Assembly: GCA_902806595.1 (NCBI GenBank)
Contig: CADCXC010000008.1
Span: 434,001-498,000 of the forward strand
Direction: 5' to 3'
DNA: 64,000 bases
Source of the DNA: Pyrenopolyporus hunteri
Taxonomy: Eukaryota; Ascomycota; Sordariomycetes; Xylariales; Hypoxylaceae
Positions 1 through 13,654 of the stretch are shown one piece after another. The notes beneath the pieces were generated by a model. It ran no database searches, had not been told where the DNA came from, and saw nothing but the letters and a program-made list of their open reading frames with translations. Numbering within the stretch: the stretch's first letter is position 1; the number at the start of each line of letters is the position of its first letter. Position numbers and translations under genes: made by a program.

Positions 1-235
<235 letters not shown>

Positions 236-2194
236 CGTTTCGTAATTTGTATCGTTTTTCGTTTTCGTTTTTAAATTTTTATTCTTTTTTATTTTTACTT
301 TTTTTAATTTTCGTTTTTTTTAATTTTTATTTTATTTAATTTTAATTTCTTTTAACTTTTATTTTTTAATTTATATTTTTCGTTACGTTTTCGATAAATT
401 ATAATTTTAAATATACGTTTTAATAACGAAATTAATTAAAATTTTAATATCGATTATTTAATAAAATTAAATTATCGTATTAAATTGTAATAAAAGGGAA
501 AAAAAATTAATAATTAATAAATTTTCATTAAAATCGATTATTAATTTTTTTACTTTTAATATATATATAATATATAATATTATTTCGTAACATTAATTAA
601 AATTTTTATATTTATTTTATTAATTTTTAAAAATATAATTAAACTTTTAAATATATTAATATTAATTATTTTATATTAATTATTTTTAATATTTAATATA
701 TAAAAAAAATTAATTATAAATTTATTAATATTAATTAAAAAATAAAACCTTTATTTTTTATTATTTTTCGAAATAATATTAATTTTAATATAATTTATAA
801 AAAAAAAACGTCGTTTTTTTAATTAATTTAAATCGTTATTATCGTTGTATTAATTATATATATTTTCGAAAATATTATCGTAATAATTAAAATTAAATAA
901 ATTTAATAAAATATTATTATAAAAATAATAAACTTTATTATTATTTTTTTTCGAATTTATTATAATTACGTTTATTAATGTTTTTTTCGTATTTACGTTT
1001 TATATTTCGTAACGTAAAAAATAACTTTATTATAAAAATCGTTATTATTTTATAACCGTTTTTTCGTACGTTTTAAACGAAACGAAATTTAAAAGTTTTT
1101 TTTTTTTTAATTTAAAAATAATATAATAATATTAATAAAAAATAACTATACGAAACGCGCGAAAAAATATTCCTATAAAATCCTTTAAAAAAAAATAAAA
1201 TTAATTATAATATCGAAAAATTATTTCGAAATTATTTTCGTTTAATTTATTCGATATTATTAATATATATATATTTAATTTATATTTATCGCGATTATAA
1301 AAGTCGGATTTTTTTTTAAAAAAAAACATTAAATAATTTACATTAAAAAATATATAAAAGTTTATTCGAAAAAATAATATATTATAATAATTATTTAAAA
1401 AATTATTTTTTCGATATAAAATTTTTACGTATTTACGTATATAATTTTTAATAAATTATTTATTCGTTTTTTTTAATATTATATAATAAATTTATAATTT
1501 ATATAATATATTCGTAATATAATAAAATTTATTATAATAATAAACGATTAAAAAAAATTTTATTAAATTAATTAATTTAACGATTTTAATTTATTAAACG
1601 ACGATTTAACGATATTATTAAAAATATCGTCGAACGATTCGTTAATATTTAAAAAGTTAAAAAACATTTATAATTTTAAAATTTATTTCGAAAATATTTA
1701 ATAATAAAAATTTAAAATTATAACGTAATAATTTATTAAATTAATATTAATTACGTTAAAATAAAAATAAATTTACCGTCGTTTTAATTTAAAATATAAA
1801 AATAATATTTTTTATAAAATAAAATATCGTCGTTAAATATATTTACCGTTACGTTTTCGAAATTATAAAATATTAATAAAAATAATTAATTATTTAATAA
1901 ACGAAATTTATACGCGCGATTTTTTTTTTCGTTATTTATTTAAATATTTTTAATTATAATATAATAAATATAATATATAATTTTATAAAAAATACTTTTA
2001 TTATTAAATATTTAAAAATTAAATAACGAATTTAAATCGAAATAAATAAAATAATAAACGTTAAAATATTTAAAAAAAATATATTTATTTTTATCGATAA
2101 AAAATTTAATAAATAAAAAAAATCGTTTAAACGTTATAATACATTAATTTCGCGATAAAAATATCGTTAAAATAATAAAAAATAAAAATAAAAA

Positions 2195-2290
2195 TTTTAA
2201 AATAAATAAATAAATATTTAAATAAATTAATAAATAAAAATAAATAAGTAAATATTTAAATATTTATTTATTTATTTATTTAAATAACTC
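2195..2290. repeat. AAAT/ATTT palindromic repeat at the border of the AT block
   Basis: Runs of (AAAT)n are followed by the complementary (ATTT)n, giving a self-complementary arm structure just before composition returns to normal. It may mark the end of the degenerate element, or be simple-sequence drift in AT-rich DNA. Confidence 0.4.
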
Positions 2291-2340
2291 GTATTCGAAT
2301 TAATATAAATTCGGATATAAAACGAAACCGATTAAATACT

Positions 2341-3113
2341 TATATTATATTATGTCATCTTTTTAAAAATAATATTTAATTATATTATCTTCCTAAGAAA
2401 ATTCCATTACGGTTTATATCATCAATTTTCAGTGGTTTTGGCGGGTTAGCGGTTTTAGGGGAATGGCCCACCATAAGGTTTCAAAGGAAAGGGCGGTTTG
2501 ACATAATTATGTAGAAGATTAAGAGTCCGAACGTGCTCTCGCTTAGTGCATCCTTTCGCTAAAAGAAGGTCGGAAAGGGGTTTCGTAGGCTGGGCAAAGT
2601 CCAGTGTATGACCATACCGCGTACAATTGAGAGGATGACACCAACCAGAATTGGCCGGGTTAGGTACCCGAGTATTGACTTTTCCTTTCTAATAGAGACA
2701 GTAGAAGACTTATATCTTGTTAAGCCTGATTCTTTCATTTGCCCTAAGCATAATAGTCTGGTTACTGATTTCTTATAGGTGACTCAGACCCTGATCCAGT
2801 ACGAGTGTAACACGTCGTAGAGCGTGTAACCATGGGTTGAGAAATGCAAGAGAGGCAAAGGGGAAAAGACGGAACTCGTCCAGCCTATATATGGATATGT
2901 ATGCTCAATCATACCAGTCAACCAAAAAAATGTAGAGGATGAACGAATGGTTTCCGTTTCATGGCTACTCATGCCGTTAGCGGCGCAACAGATATATACC
3001 ACCGATCCTGCGTTTTTGTAAATTCACACATATGCCACGCCGCGCCCCGCATGACGTTTATTGTCTTGTAGGTCCAAAACTCCAGGGGCCATACTCCTCT
3101 TCTCCTACTACCG
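2341..3113. other. Intergenic, no gene recognised
   Basis: Transition from the AT-rich block to normal DNA, then the presumed 3' flank of the P450 gene. Short open frames here have no start context, splice partners or recognisable motifs. Confidence 0.5.
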
Positions 3114-5182
3114 CTACAACACCCTACGTTTAGCCAGCCGGAGCCTCGATGCCGAACTGTCCGTATCCCCGGCATCGCTGTCCGAGGCTATGCTGATGGA
3201 AGACAAGGATCCGGCCAGCGAATCACCTGCGCTGCTGGTCTCGCTGCCACGGTCACTGCCGGTATCGTCATCCTGCGCAATCGTTGCGATTTCGCCCTTA
3301 TATATCTGCACCAGCAACTGGTTTCTCTCTTCCTCTCCGTCATCCTCACCCTTGCCGGTTTCCCACATGCGCGCCAGGGCTTCCTCTTTCTCCTTGCCGC
3401 GTACTACGGCGTCGAATTCAAACAGCGCCGGCTTAGCAATAAGCAGCGGCGTATAGTCGTTCCAATGGACCGGCACCTCGCCGCCGTCCGCCCGGCGTTT
3501 CTTCCGGAGGTCCAAGGCCCAAGCCATACCGCCCATGGTCAGGAACAGGTCTTGCTCTACTATTGGAACCCCTTGGCACGTCCGACGACCAAATCCGAAT
3601 TGGCTGAACCCGTTAAGATTTGGGTATACCGTTAGAGGCTCCTTGTATGTTGGGTACTTCGGTTCTAGCCACCGTGAAGGGTTGAACGTCTCCGCATCTG
3701 GGTAGACCGTCTCATCGCGAGTAATAGCCCTATGAGGCGGTTAGAGTCTCTTGCCACGAAAGGGGCTATCGTACCCGATTTGATTCACCTACCATTCCAG
3801 GGCGTGGATAGTAGCACCTGCCGGAATGAAATAACCGTTGTACACATCATCCTTCTCAGTCGCGTGTGGGATACCTTGCCACGGTTATCAGCGAAAGGCA
3901 CGGCTTACGGAAGCAGATTATACGTTCTGTTTTTTTTTTCTTGGGAAAATTCTTGCTTGACTTACCCGTCGGGACTGGCGGACGCCACCGGATAACTTCC
4001 TTCACAGTGGCGCGGAGCAACGGTAGCCTCTCGCGGTCGTCCCATTCGGGACACATCCCCCCACATATGGAGTCAATCTCAGCTTGGAGCTTCTTCTGCC
4101 AGTCGGGGTAATGCAACATAGCAAGAATGAAGCTCTGGATCGGGCTGCCAATCGTCAAAGCCCCAGCAATGGCCATCTGGCCAACAACATACATGGCCTC
4201 TGCTTCGTCACGGCATTTTCTTGCGTCTGCCTGGTTGCTCAAATTATTGATAAATGTGCGTATGAAACTCGGGTTAGCGGTCCCGTCATCGATGCGATCG
4301 TGTACATATTGCACACTTTCCTTCAGGAGGTCTGCCTCCAGTTTGTGCCGTGCGCTCTCTTTCTGCTTCCACGGACTCAGGAAGGCTGGTATGTGCATAA
4401 GCCACGAGACGGCATTAGGCAAGGCGCCTGTCGGAGAGATGGCCTCCAGGAGGCCTGACGTAGTTACCCGGAGAAGTTGGGCGGGATGAGGGCTGCCCCA
4501 GGAGAGGCGAGCTACTGTGCGTGATGTGAACTGTTCGACATATTCTCGGTATTGCGACGGATCCCGCGAGAGCAGATACAGGAAGCGATCGCGCTCTTTC
4601 GACGGATAGTCGTGTAGCGACACCTTGGCCGAAGCGTTCATTAATTGCTGGCAGAGCTTCCGTTGACGTTTCCACGTTTCTATGAAACGTATTAGTGAGG
4701 AGTGCCCTTTCGCTATTTTGCGCCTACCAACCGTTTCGCCCTGATAACGCGAGATAGTGCCCACTCGTTCGGTTGTTTGGAAGATTGGGAATCTGTGGAC
4801 GATCCGAGTAGTTTGCGGCGCGTCGAGAGAGAAGGTCGAGCGCGACCTGTTCTGATGATATCCAGACGTGTACTGTGCCGAACATTTTCGTCTGATATAT
4901 CGGTCCATATTCCTTGCTCCATTCGTAGAACTTTAGCCACGATGACTCCACCGGGATATCGTGGACACGTCCGACGAGGGGGAAGGCTACGCCTAGTTAG
5001 GAGAGACCGTTCCGGTGAGGGTCGACGGGAAAATAAGTTGGAAGGAGAATTGAAAACTAACACTTGGGGCCGGGCAGCGACCGACTATCCGCCGGGATTT
5101 TACGTCTACCGAGCGTTTGACTCGCCAAGCATAGCAGGCATATTGACAGACACGAAAACGCAAGCCAAGCAACGATCGCCAT
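3114..5182 (-). CDS. Cytochrome P450 monooxygenase (fungal microsomal type)
   Basis: Heme-thiolate monooxygenase, expected in the ER membrane and using NADPH-P450 reductase; substrate unknown. I read five exons: 5182-5062, 4986-4732, 4679-3966, 3874-3793 and 3729-3114, giving 595 residues in frame. Residues 1-24 form a hydrophobic N-terminal anchor, followed by a proline-rich hinge (LPGPK near 36-40). The I-helix region lies near residue 290, the K-helix ExxR is in KEVIR (about 353), and the heme loop FGFGRRTCQG has its cysteine ligand near residue 442. The start is the only ATG giving anchor plus hinge. The donor of intron 2 (GTTGGT) is weak but preserves frame. The sequence resembles OrdA/CYP620-like fungal P450s, a loose assignment. 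After the P450 fold there is an odd acidic, Ser/Asp/Glu-rich tail of about 75 residues, making it longer than the usual 500-530. It lies under 1 kb from the RIP block but looks intact. Confidence 0.9.
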
Positions 5183-6752
5183 CGTCGACGTCGTAAGGGT
5201 TCACTGGGGGGAAGGCGGCGATGTAGTAAACGCGAAGGAAGCCCAAGGACTTAGGAGCTTGAGGCCTAGATCTAGATCAAGGGCGTTCATCCTCCCTGCA
5301 GACTTATAAGACGGCAGACTTCGATGCCCATCTGAGCGACCTATCCACCTCCCCAATCATATTATATCTTAAAAGGGAGAGCTTATCCCTACTAGAGTGG
5401 GCCCGCAAACCCCAGGTCATGTGTGAGCTGATCAACATTGATCACCAACGGCGCGTGTTGTGGTCCATTCCGGAAGCCTGGCCTGGAATGACTCGAGTTA
5501 GTTTGTCTCATGGTGTAGAAAGCCCGAAGCCTGTTAGGAAGCTAAGCCAAATAACACTACAAAGGGGGATATACTATAATAACTTTAGGGTCCGTGGTAA
5601 AAGGATGCTAGACGTCACGTAACCGTCCGAGATAAGATTCACGCGTCCTAGATCCGACTGAACTGGCTATTTCGAGCTGTGGATCGGCTTAAGGCGCTAT
5701 AGTGAAGATTCCAAAAGGTTATGCTTACCTAGGTACGCTTTTAGTATGCCAAAGCAGACATCTATGTCCGCGTTAAAGGGCTTCAGCACCTTAAGTCGAA
5801 GCCTATAAGGTTCTAAGAGCATGGTAGGAGGGGTCGCATTGGCGGGAAATCGCCAGGGGGTCTGGCATCACTTGTTTTTGGCCCCCGTTTAAGTCTCTGA
5901 GACGCGGGAAGAAAGACGGATTGGACGTCATGAATGGTATAGCCGGCGATGACCGTAGATAAAGGTTGCTGTTGATAGACCTGACCGCGAATGGCGTGAT
6001 CTCATTTACAGTTGGCGCGCGTGAAGCCTCAAGGGCTTGCTCAACAATACGCTACGCCCTGGGGAATGGGATGAGCATTAGTTAGAAGCGATGTGGCTAA
6101 AGCCTGGATCCGCCCATGGTTATTGGCGATCGTCTGTAGGTACCCGTGATATCGAAAAACGTGTCTCATAGCCGGTGATATATACGAATAAAGCTATAAC
6201 CACGACATATTGTGGCGTATGTTACGGTTACGGCTAAACTACCTGCTTATACGATGAGGCGTGCAACCAGCCAAGCCCGAAGATTGCAGTTGGTGTAGCT
6301 ATAACATCGTGTCTAGGTAGGTACCTACGTATTTCGTGATGCTCCGTGTATTCCGCTACGATGCGCGTGGCCCCACGGCCTACGGCCAGAACGGTGGTAT
6401 CAAGAACCAGAAACGAAAAGGCGATCCGCCAGTATGAGAGCGTCGTATGGGAGCCGGCGAACGAGGGTCATTACTTTCGGTGCGGGGACGGAGATCCCCC
6501 AGTGCTTATATGGACACCTGCACCTGTGTTACGGGATCAGACTTCTCCGTTAACGTTTATAAGTAAGGTAGGTACATATTGACCTTTGCCTGGGTACCAG
6601 GGTCGTCTTGGAGCGGGGGAGCTTCCTACACCAAACCAGATCCTCGGGTCGATGCGAGTCAAAAGCGTCGGCTTTAGCCAGTGAGCTGCCGGCTTTCTAC
6701 GATACGACGAGACCTGAGTCTTAAGTAAGATGAGGGCTGGGGAATCCCTGTA

Positions 6753-6800
6753 TCTACCTACCTACCTACCTACCTACCTAGGTACCTACCTATGTATGTT
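6753..6800. repeat. TACC tandem run with palindromic end
   Basis: About seven copies of CTAC/CCTA run into GGTACC and a degenerate TATG tail. One of the denser examples of the tetranucleotide family found in intergenic DNA across the window. Confidence 0.85.
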
Positions 6801-7083
6801 GGGGCAGCGTTTTCAGGCCCAAACTTCCACGGAGGTACGCACGAATGGATTAGTATAACAGGCATAAACATCAACCTTGTGCTGTGGAACGGGGAGCGGC
6901 GTAATTATCCCATACCTACCTAGGTACCTAGGTATTAAATTATAATTAGATTACTTTCCCGATTGAGTTCCAAGCACACCACTATTCGCTGAAGAGCGTC
7001 ACATGCATTGGAGCGCATGGATCACCCAACTTGCTGGGTTCGGGTTCCTTTTGGGACCTGCAGAGTAAAATGTGCTTCCTTAA

Positions 7084-7185
7084 TAACACCTATCTAGGTA
7101 CCTACTAGCCCCTTAGTATAGGTACCTGGCTGCCTGGGTAAAGGTATTGTATACCTAGGTAGGTAGGTTAGGTACCACCTAGGCA
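7084..7185. repeat. Dispersed TAGG/CCTA palindrome cluster
   Basis: Several CCTAGG and GGTACC palindromes with short (TAGG)n and (CCTA)n arms within 100 bases. Able to form short hairpins on either strand. Confidence 0.75.
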
Positions 7186-8165
7186 AATAGGACTAGCGTG
7201 TAGTCGCGAAAGAGTTCGCGCTGAGAAGTCGGGCGAAACGGCCGTCTATTTCTTGCATTTAGATCCGAGATTCATCGGATAGCCCCAAGTGGTTATTGGA
7301 TGCATTTATCACCTTAATGTGTGATGATACCTATTAAGGCGGCAGTGGCCCGGCCTATAGTTCCGATGCTGTGTTTGGGTATGTCGTGCGACTGCGACTC
7401 CGATGTGCGTCCCAGCCAAGGCCTGGAGTTGCATGCGGCTGCACCTACAACCTCGCCTTCATTTCCTGTCCATGAGGGCACGACGTCGTTGGGGCTTTTT
7501 GAGAGCGCCCATATGCCCGCGATAGACGGGTAAATATCGCTGCTCGACTTTATCATTCTGATTCTGCGCACATTTCTTTGTTCATACTAGCCGAAGTGGC
7601 GTTGCCCCTCGCATCGGTCGACATGCACCGTCCATAACTTTCCGACCCCGAGAGGTCCTTCTGCCATGCAAGACACGATACCATCAACATCAATACCAGT
7701 TTCAAAATAATAGCTTTGCTTAGGGTAAAGCCAGAGTATATTGCCCTCCGCCTCGGTGCTGTCCTGCTTCGGCTGCTATGTTGCCGAACGTTTCGAGAGC
7801 CCGAGGCCGAAAAGGCGCCGTGCCTCTTCAGAATATCCGTATTCCATATCATGACGGCGGCCTTTGAGAGTCGAAAGTAGCACGGGTAGGACGGGACGTG
7901 ATGGTGTGGTAGAAGGTACCCTATAATTGCCCGGATTTCTAATGACTGGCTGCCGAGATGGCTCCCTTCTTTAGTCACCGTCAGTCCTCCACGAGCTCCT
8001 TTATACGGCCTCCTTCCCACCTGGCTACACACCTAGGTAGGTATGCTATCTATACCGGGCGCGCAGGGTTACCGGTGCTTCCGACAACCTTTCCAAGTCA
8101 AACGGCGCTCACCGACGCCTCTGAAGCACAAGTATGGAAATGATGATAAATGGCCGCCGTCCCCG

Positions 8166-8196
8166 CATACCTACCTAGGTAGGTAGGTACCTACTT
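8166..8196. repeat. CCTA/TAGG perfect palindrome
   Basis: CTACCTAGGTAG core with a second GGTACC palindrome beside it, a compact self-complementary copy of the dispersed tetranucleotide family. Confidence 0.75.
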
Positions 8197-9461
8197 GCCA
8201 AGTCCACAAAGTTCCACCTCATTGGATCCCGAGGATTCGTTAACTGTTTGCTTTCTCACTCATAGAAGGCGTGGGTAGGTAGGTATGTATTGAGATGAGC
8301 TGCAGTCAATCTCACTCCCAGGCCCTAGGGACAAGATACATACCTCGTCAAGGCTTGCAGATAAGTTCGAAGTCATAAGTTCGAAGTCAGTTTTGCTACA
8401 GTTGAAATTACGTCTCATTTGAACCGTTAATATTCGTAACCTGCATAGTCCAACATAAAATACGTACCTAGGTAGATTAGGCAGATTCTAGATTAGGTAG
8501 AAAGGTTAGGTACCGTAGCATGAGTCAGGTACCCTAAAGGGAACCGTTCGAGACCTGATCGGCCCCCGGGGGGCAACTGGACCTGAATGAAGATCTCGCG
8601 GGCCAACGATTTATCCGAATTTACCGCCGTCCAATGTTGATGCCAGGTCTCGGCGTGTGAACGCCTTCTAGACCTTTCACTAGCTATCCTCCAACACGTT
8701 ACCGAAACACCAAGAAGCAAACAACACGTTGCCAATGGCCCGACGTCGCGCCTGCGTCTAACTCGTAATGCCTAGCGTCGCACTTCTTACGTATTGCGCA
8801 TATGCACCTCTACATTAGGCAGACACGCGTCGAACACGTCCAAAATGACCGGGCCTGTCCATGTCTAACCCCATCCTGATACGTGTATAGACTACCACTC
8901 ATCTATCGTAGGGCTACGATTCCCGCACACATACCTAGCCTTCTTGGGTAACGGAAGCATCTCGAATCCCGCGTAGCGCCTCACTGCGACCATGAGCCCC
9001 GGAGCCTCCTTGATTGTCCGGCGTCGAGTTTTCGACCGGGGGCTGGCATACCGGAGACCTAGTCGGCGCTAATTCGCTAGTACCCGCTGTCCTGTCAGTT
9101 ATAAAGCCTATGCTATCGGTAGCATCTCGCCATTCTATTTCATGCTGGCTGCCTAGATAGGTACTTACCTACCCTAGGCTGCTAATTAACTCCCTCCGAA
9201 ACACCTCTCTCTATATGAAATATAGGGTTTCAAGGCCGGGAACGATTACCGAAAAGTTAGTCATGTATTGGGATTGAAAGGCTGTATACGTAATACCGAG
9301 TTCGAAGTAGTAAGTAGAAAATGCACCCAATAGTAAGATGCCACCTGCGTGAGCATGAGTACCTGAAAAGTTAACAAGTTGTGGTCCTTTAGGTACTCAC
9401 TCATAGTTGGGCGACCCTGCACTCCATATTACCCCTGCCGAAGATAGTCCCGGCTTTTCGA

Positions 9462-11451
9462 TCAGAAGCAGTATTCTTCCACATGCAAGTAAATCCCCTG
9501 GGCACCGGTGCCCTTGTGCACAGCTCTCTCATCACTCAGCTTCGCCACGCCCGTCCTCACTTTGGCTACTAAAGATGGTCCGCCGCATACGACTACGCCT
9601 GTCTCTCCTCCAGTAGCCTCAACAGCTGTTCTGATGAACCCAACCACGTCAGGCCGTGATGTTGAATGATGCATGTGCGAGTCAGAGTTTGCCGTCGGGA
9701 AGTGCTTATGCGATTGACCCATTAGTGGCTGGATAACACCGTCGGCATTTGCTGAGACTTTCACTTCTTCGTCGAATATTTTTTTGTCGTGGCTTGTCGA
9801 AGATGCTGAAGACGTGGGGTAAGCCCTGGTAGGTAGCATTTCAAGCTGACCGTCACCAGTTACGGCAATGTGCACGACCAATTCAACTCCTGCCGACTTA
9901 GCTTTGTCGATGGCTTCATGCAGGCGTTCGTGATAGAACCTAATTTCTTCGCCCTGTCTAGCAGCCAATAGAAAGTCTACACGTTTGGTACATGGCGTCA
10001 ACTTAGAGTGCAGCACGCTCTCCAGGATGGGGAGCGTATAAGAGGCGCCCGTCGATGCGGAGATGAAGACCAATGTTTCGAAGTTATCCCATCGGGGTGG
10101 ATTACCATACGGCCCTATTACCAGCGCTGTTAGGGTTTGCCCTCTCCCTGAAGCTTCCATTTTTCGCGCAAATTGATTGAGCCGCTTCGAGAAGCCCGAA
10201 TGAGACCGTATTACCAGTTGGACGCTATTGCAGATACATGTTTCTGGCGTTCGGTGCGCGGAGGCAATCGTGTATGGGTGCGTTTCGAATGGGGCCACTC
10301 TTGGTAGCCATAGATAGAGGTGTTGCCCGGCCTTCCATTTAAAGTGGATATCCTTGATAGTAAGCACCGTCGTTGAGTCTCCTACTCGAGAGACCTGTGT
10401 CTGATGGCCAATCCGCTGTCCGCCGTCGCAGCATGAGCGGTTCGGGCGCAACTTGATATTCTGCCAAAGCAAGAGTCCAAGACGAAAAACGCGATCAAAG
10501 CAAAGAGCGGCAACCGCAAACCATACATTATATCGGGCACTTGAGGGAACATGAACATAGACGAGCCATAGGAGTATGATGGCCCCCGTAACGTGCTGGA
10601 TGACGAAAAATTCGTATGCTATTGATCGGAACGGCTTGACGGACGTGATGGTCATCCATAGCAGAATTCCCCAAGCACCGAAGCCGTATTTAGTCATTGA
10701 CATCATCTGAAGTTCCGTGTCGACAATATTATTCCGGACCCAGCTAGACCAGAAGCAGAAACCGTGGACTGTGGTAGTGACTAGCATGGTACGGGCTGCC
10801 CATCGATGAAGCCAATTCAATCTCTCATAGCTCGTGCCGGCGATTAGTGCAATGACGTTAGTTCTAGAGGCCAGGAGGTAGAGAAGCGGCAGTTGCGTAA
10901 CTGTTACCCACCCATTGCGGTATCCGATCCTGTCAAAGTAATTCAAGTCCTGTATCACGGCTCCTTCAAGCATCATGTAAATAAGGATAGACCAGTAGAC
11001 AAGGAGGATGAGTATACGACCCATAGGTGGCGGCGTCATCCATGACAGATTCTGGATAGGGATGTAGAGCTGTGGGTAGCCCATCTCCCTGCCTACGGCG
11101 GCCAGAGTCGCCCATGATTGGGAGCAGAAGTTTGTCGGTCTTGTAGGAAACTGTATTGATTGCGTCCTGGATTTGCGGATTCTGTATGCATGATATTAGT
11201 CTTACTTGGTCAGAACGCCACGAGTCCGGGCGACCGTTAGCAGAACTGGCTTACGTTGTCCAATATAGAACGGAGTCAATGATGCGGAGGATAAAGAAGA
11301 CCACGATGGCGGCTGCAATGAAGTACCAGTAATTTCTCGCGTAAGCCTTGTTGACTTTTGTAATGTCGCTATCCGTGGATACGCTGCCCATGTCCATGCC
11401 TCCCATGCCTCCCATACCACCCATTCCCATTCTCGTGTGCTTCTCACCCAT
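9462..11451 (-). CDS. Ferric/cupric reductase transmembrane component (FRE family)
   Basis: Plasma-membrane flavocytochrome passing electrons from NADPH through FAD and two hemes to extracellular Fe3+ or Cu2+. Two exons, 11451-11255 and 11181-9462, give 638 residues. The start is the first ATG; an in-frame TTG lies 18 bases upstream. A short Met/Gly-rich extracellular stretch (MGMGGMGGMGGMDMG) precedes the first membrane helix at about 37-58. The ferric-reductase core carries two histidine pairs spaced by 14 (His191/205 and His262/276), as expected for two stacked hemes. The FAD motif HPYTIAS is near residue 367, a GPYG nucleotide-binding loop follows, and the C-terminus GAQGIYLHVEEYCF is typical of the family. 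The junction region PTRPTNFCSQSWATLAA matches the conserved pre-core segment, supporting the intron. The Met-rich N-terminus hints at copper binding. It is divergent to the Bim1-like gene across 2.5 kb. Confidence 0.92.
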
Positions 11452-11827
11452 TGTTTGGTGTTTGAACAAACTATGCGCATAGATGAAAGCACGGCAGAAA
11501 AAGTAGTAGGCTGACCCGGGCGTTTAGGATATAATTCAAGACAAAGCCTGGGTCGGTATTGTTGGGCTAAAGAGACATTTAGACATTGCGGACTAGGTTT
11601 AGATTCGCGCAGTATTTGCGATAGGCTGTCTGATCAGACCTAGCCCTGTATAAAGAGTGGGAATAGGTGACCGTTCGATTTATTGACCTCTGGTAGTCGT
11701 CCGCCCTAAGGTGTATGGTTTGGGTGTAGTTAGAAGTGGATGTGAAGATAACCCAGGACTGTGGAGAGGGGATCAAGGCAAGGTAAGAAAGAAGGGCTAG
11801 TGTGCGGGCCACAGAAGTCCAAGCATA

Positions 11828-11880
11828 AGGTAAGTAGGTAGGTAGGTAGGTAGGTAGGTAGGAAGGTATGGTAGGTATGT
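11828..11880. repeat. GGTA tandem run
   Basis: About nine near-perfect GTAG/GGTA units, degenerating into GGAAGGTATGG. Same family as the other intergenic tetranucleotide runs. Confidence 0.85.
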
Positions 11881-12059
11881 ATGCGGGTGAGTGAATTCTT
11901 CTAACGAGGGACCTGCCGACCTTATACCAGCCCAACCTTACCTACCTTACTTACCTCCAACCTTATACTTTCTAATAGATGAGAGGCCAAGGTGTACCTT
12001 ATATCTGGGTACCTACCTGCAAGTTTCGACTTTCCATGGCGCGTGGTTCCGATAGGTCA

Positions 12060-12262
12060 CCTACCTATGGTACATGTAGGTAGGTACCTAAGTACGGTGT
12101 TATGTCAAAGCTCACATGAGCGTATTATGGCACGCAGCCTGTATACCTAGGTAGGTACCTACCTAAGTCATCTTTGTTTGCTAGCGCCTGGTACCTACCC
12201 CCTTAGGTACATACCTTGGGGCCATAGGTACGTCTATAGATGGTAGGTACCTACCTAGGCAT
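12060..12262. repeat. Cluster of GGTACC/CCTAGG palindromes
   Basis: At least five separate short TAGG/CCTA palindromes within 200 bases, separated by unique sequence. Confidence 0.75.
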
Positions 12263-12391
12263 GGGTTATTCTAGTAACACTTAGAGGTTTAAAGAGCGGT
12301 CTATCCGAGTAGCACTCGAAGAAGCTTGAAACAACACTCCGTCTGACTTCTGCCATACCTCTACACAGAGAACCATCTTATGACTGAGAGT

Positions 12392-12398
12392 TTTGCTC
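12392..12398 (+). promoter_or_regulatory. TTTGCTC, resembles a copper-responsive element
   Basis: Exact match to the TTTGCTC core bound by the yeast copper sensor Mac1. It lies between two genes with likely copper/iron roles. A heptamer occurs by chance at this frequency, so this is only suggestive. Confidence 0.2.
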
Positions 12399-13654
12399 TG
12401 AAATGTCGTGATGCACAAGTACCTGGGTAACAGACTACCTATACCTTATCACCTCTTATAAACTTCGGCCCAGGGCAGCAGCTTGAAGAACTTCAATTCC
12501 TGAGGCCTTTGTTTGGCCAAATATCTCTAGGGTTCCGCTGAATAACATTATTTTCAAGATAGGGATAAGCATCGCACTAGGTACCTAGTTAAACCCGCTA
12601 GCGTGCCTTTACAATCTGCTCAAATAACCTCAATTGGAAGCCATTAGCCACTAGGAAGCCGAAACTGCAAGCTACCAGCTACCAAGATGGCCCAGGACTA
12701 GGGGACCGGGTGCGTCGGTGGGGTATGAGTTAGTTTTATCCCCTGTATCCATGCGAGATGGCATCAAGAACCAAGATACGGATACGTCCTACAGGGTCCC
12801 CCGCACTTCCATAAATGGGTATTGTACCTGCCTACGTAGTACATGTAGGATTGATATGCAGAACAACAGGGAGCCTCGATTGGGGATTGCTGGTACGTGT
12901 GGTATCTGAATTACTTGTGACATTTAATGGGGGAAAAGCTCGCACAGAAACATTATTGTCTCGAATTGAAGCCAATACCTGTATCATCTCGCGAGAAGGG
13001 TTCGTGTCCTCCGAAGGGCTTATGTAGGTACCTACCTACCTAGGTTTCGGGTTTACATGCTGCTCGCCGTTCCGTCGGTAGTTAATCTTAACCGTCAATC
13101 TTATCATCAAAGTTATAGTACCTAGACCTACCAGGTTACAATATAAATAGGCACCTAAGTACCACTTAGAAATAGCCTAGGAAGGTCCTAGGTAGGTGGT
13201 ATGTATACCTGCGTGTAGATATTAGGATGTGCCCAGTGAAGAAGTTCTCTATCTCATCTGGCCTGGGCGAACAGATCAGCTCGCCCTGGAGCAACGGCCG
13301 TACCTGCCGCATACGAGTCTAACGACACACATGTATCCAAAACCGATGGGCCCCCCCTTGTGTTTCCCATTATTTTAAAGCGTCCTTACCCAAAATGTTC
13401 TAGGAAGGCCTAGACCTAAGTCCCAAGTGTATCTAGGTAGGTAGGTCGGTAGGCGGGAAGGAGCGCGAGATATGAGACTTGTGGACATATATGGAACGCT
13501 CTTGGTGAATCATAAATTGGCGACTTTTCAGTTTGTTCGCCCTGTTCTCCTCGTCTCTCAACCGCTTCTCAATCATTAAAGTGATTCATTCTGTCCAATC
13601 CAGACCATCAACCCCCCCGGCCAACCTACTAGTATCGTGAAACGCCATGTTTTG

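Larger units (their letters stand above)
5183..9461. other. Long intergenic stretch with TAGG/CCTA repeats
   Basis: No gene could be supported in this 4.3 kb. From about 6290 to 8500 it is studded with TAGG/CCTA tetranucleotide runs and GGTACC/CCTAGG palindromes. A 14-base direct repeat (ATAAGTTCGAAGTC) occurs near 8364-8391. The open frames here mostly start at non-ATG codons and show no domain or splice partner. Confidence 0.5.

Noticed and set aside
7553..8032. 159-codon minus-strand frame with a hydrophobic Leu/Met segment
   Set aside because: It begins at GTG and overlaps tetranucleotide repeats. The hydrophobic segment could mimic a signal peptide, but no continuation exon was convincing.
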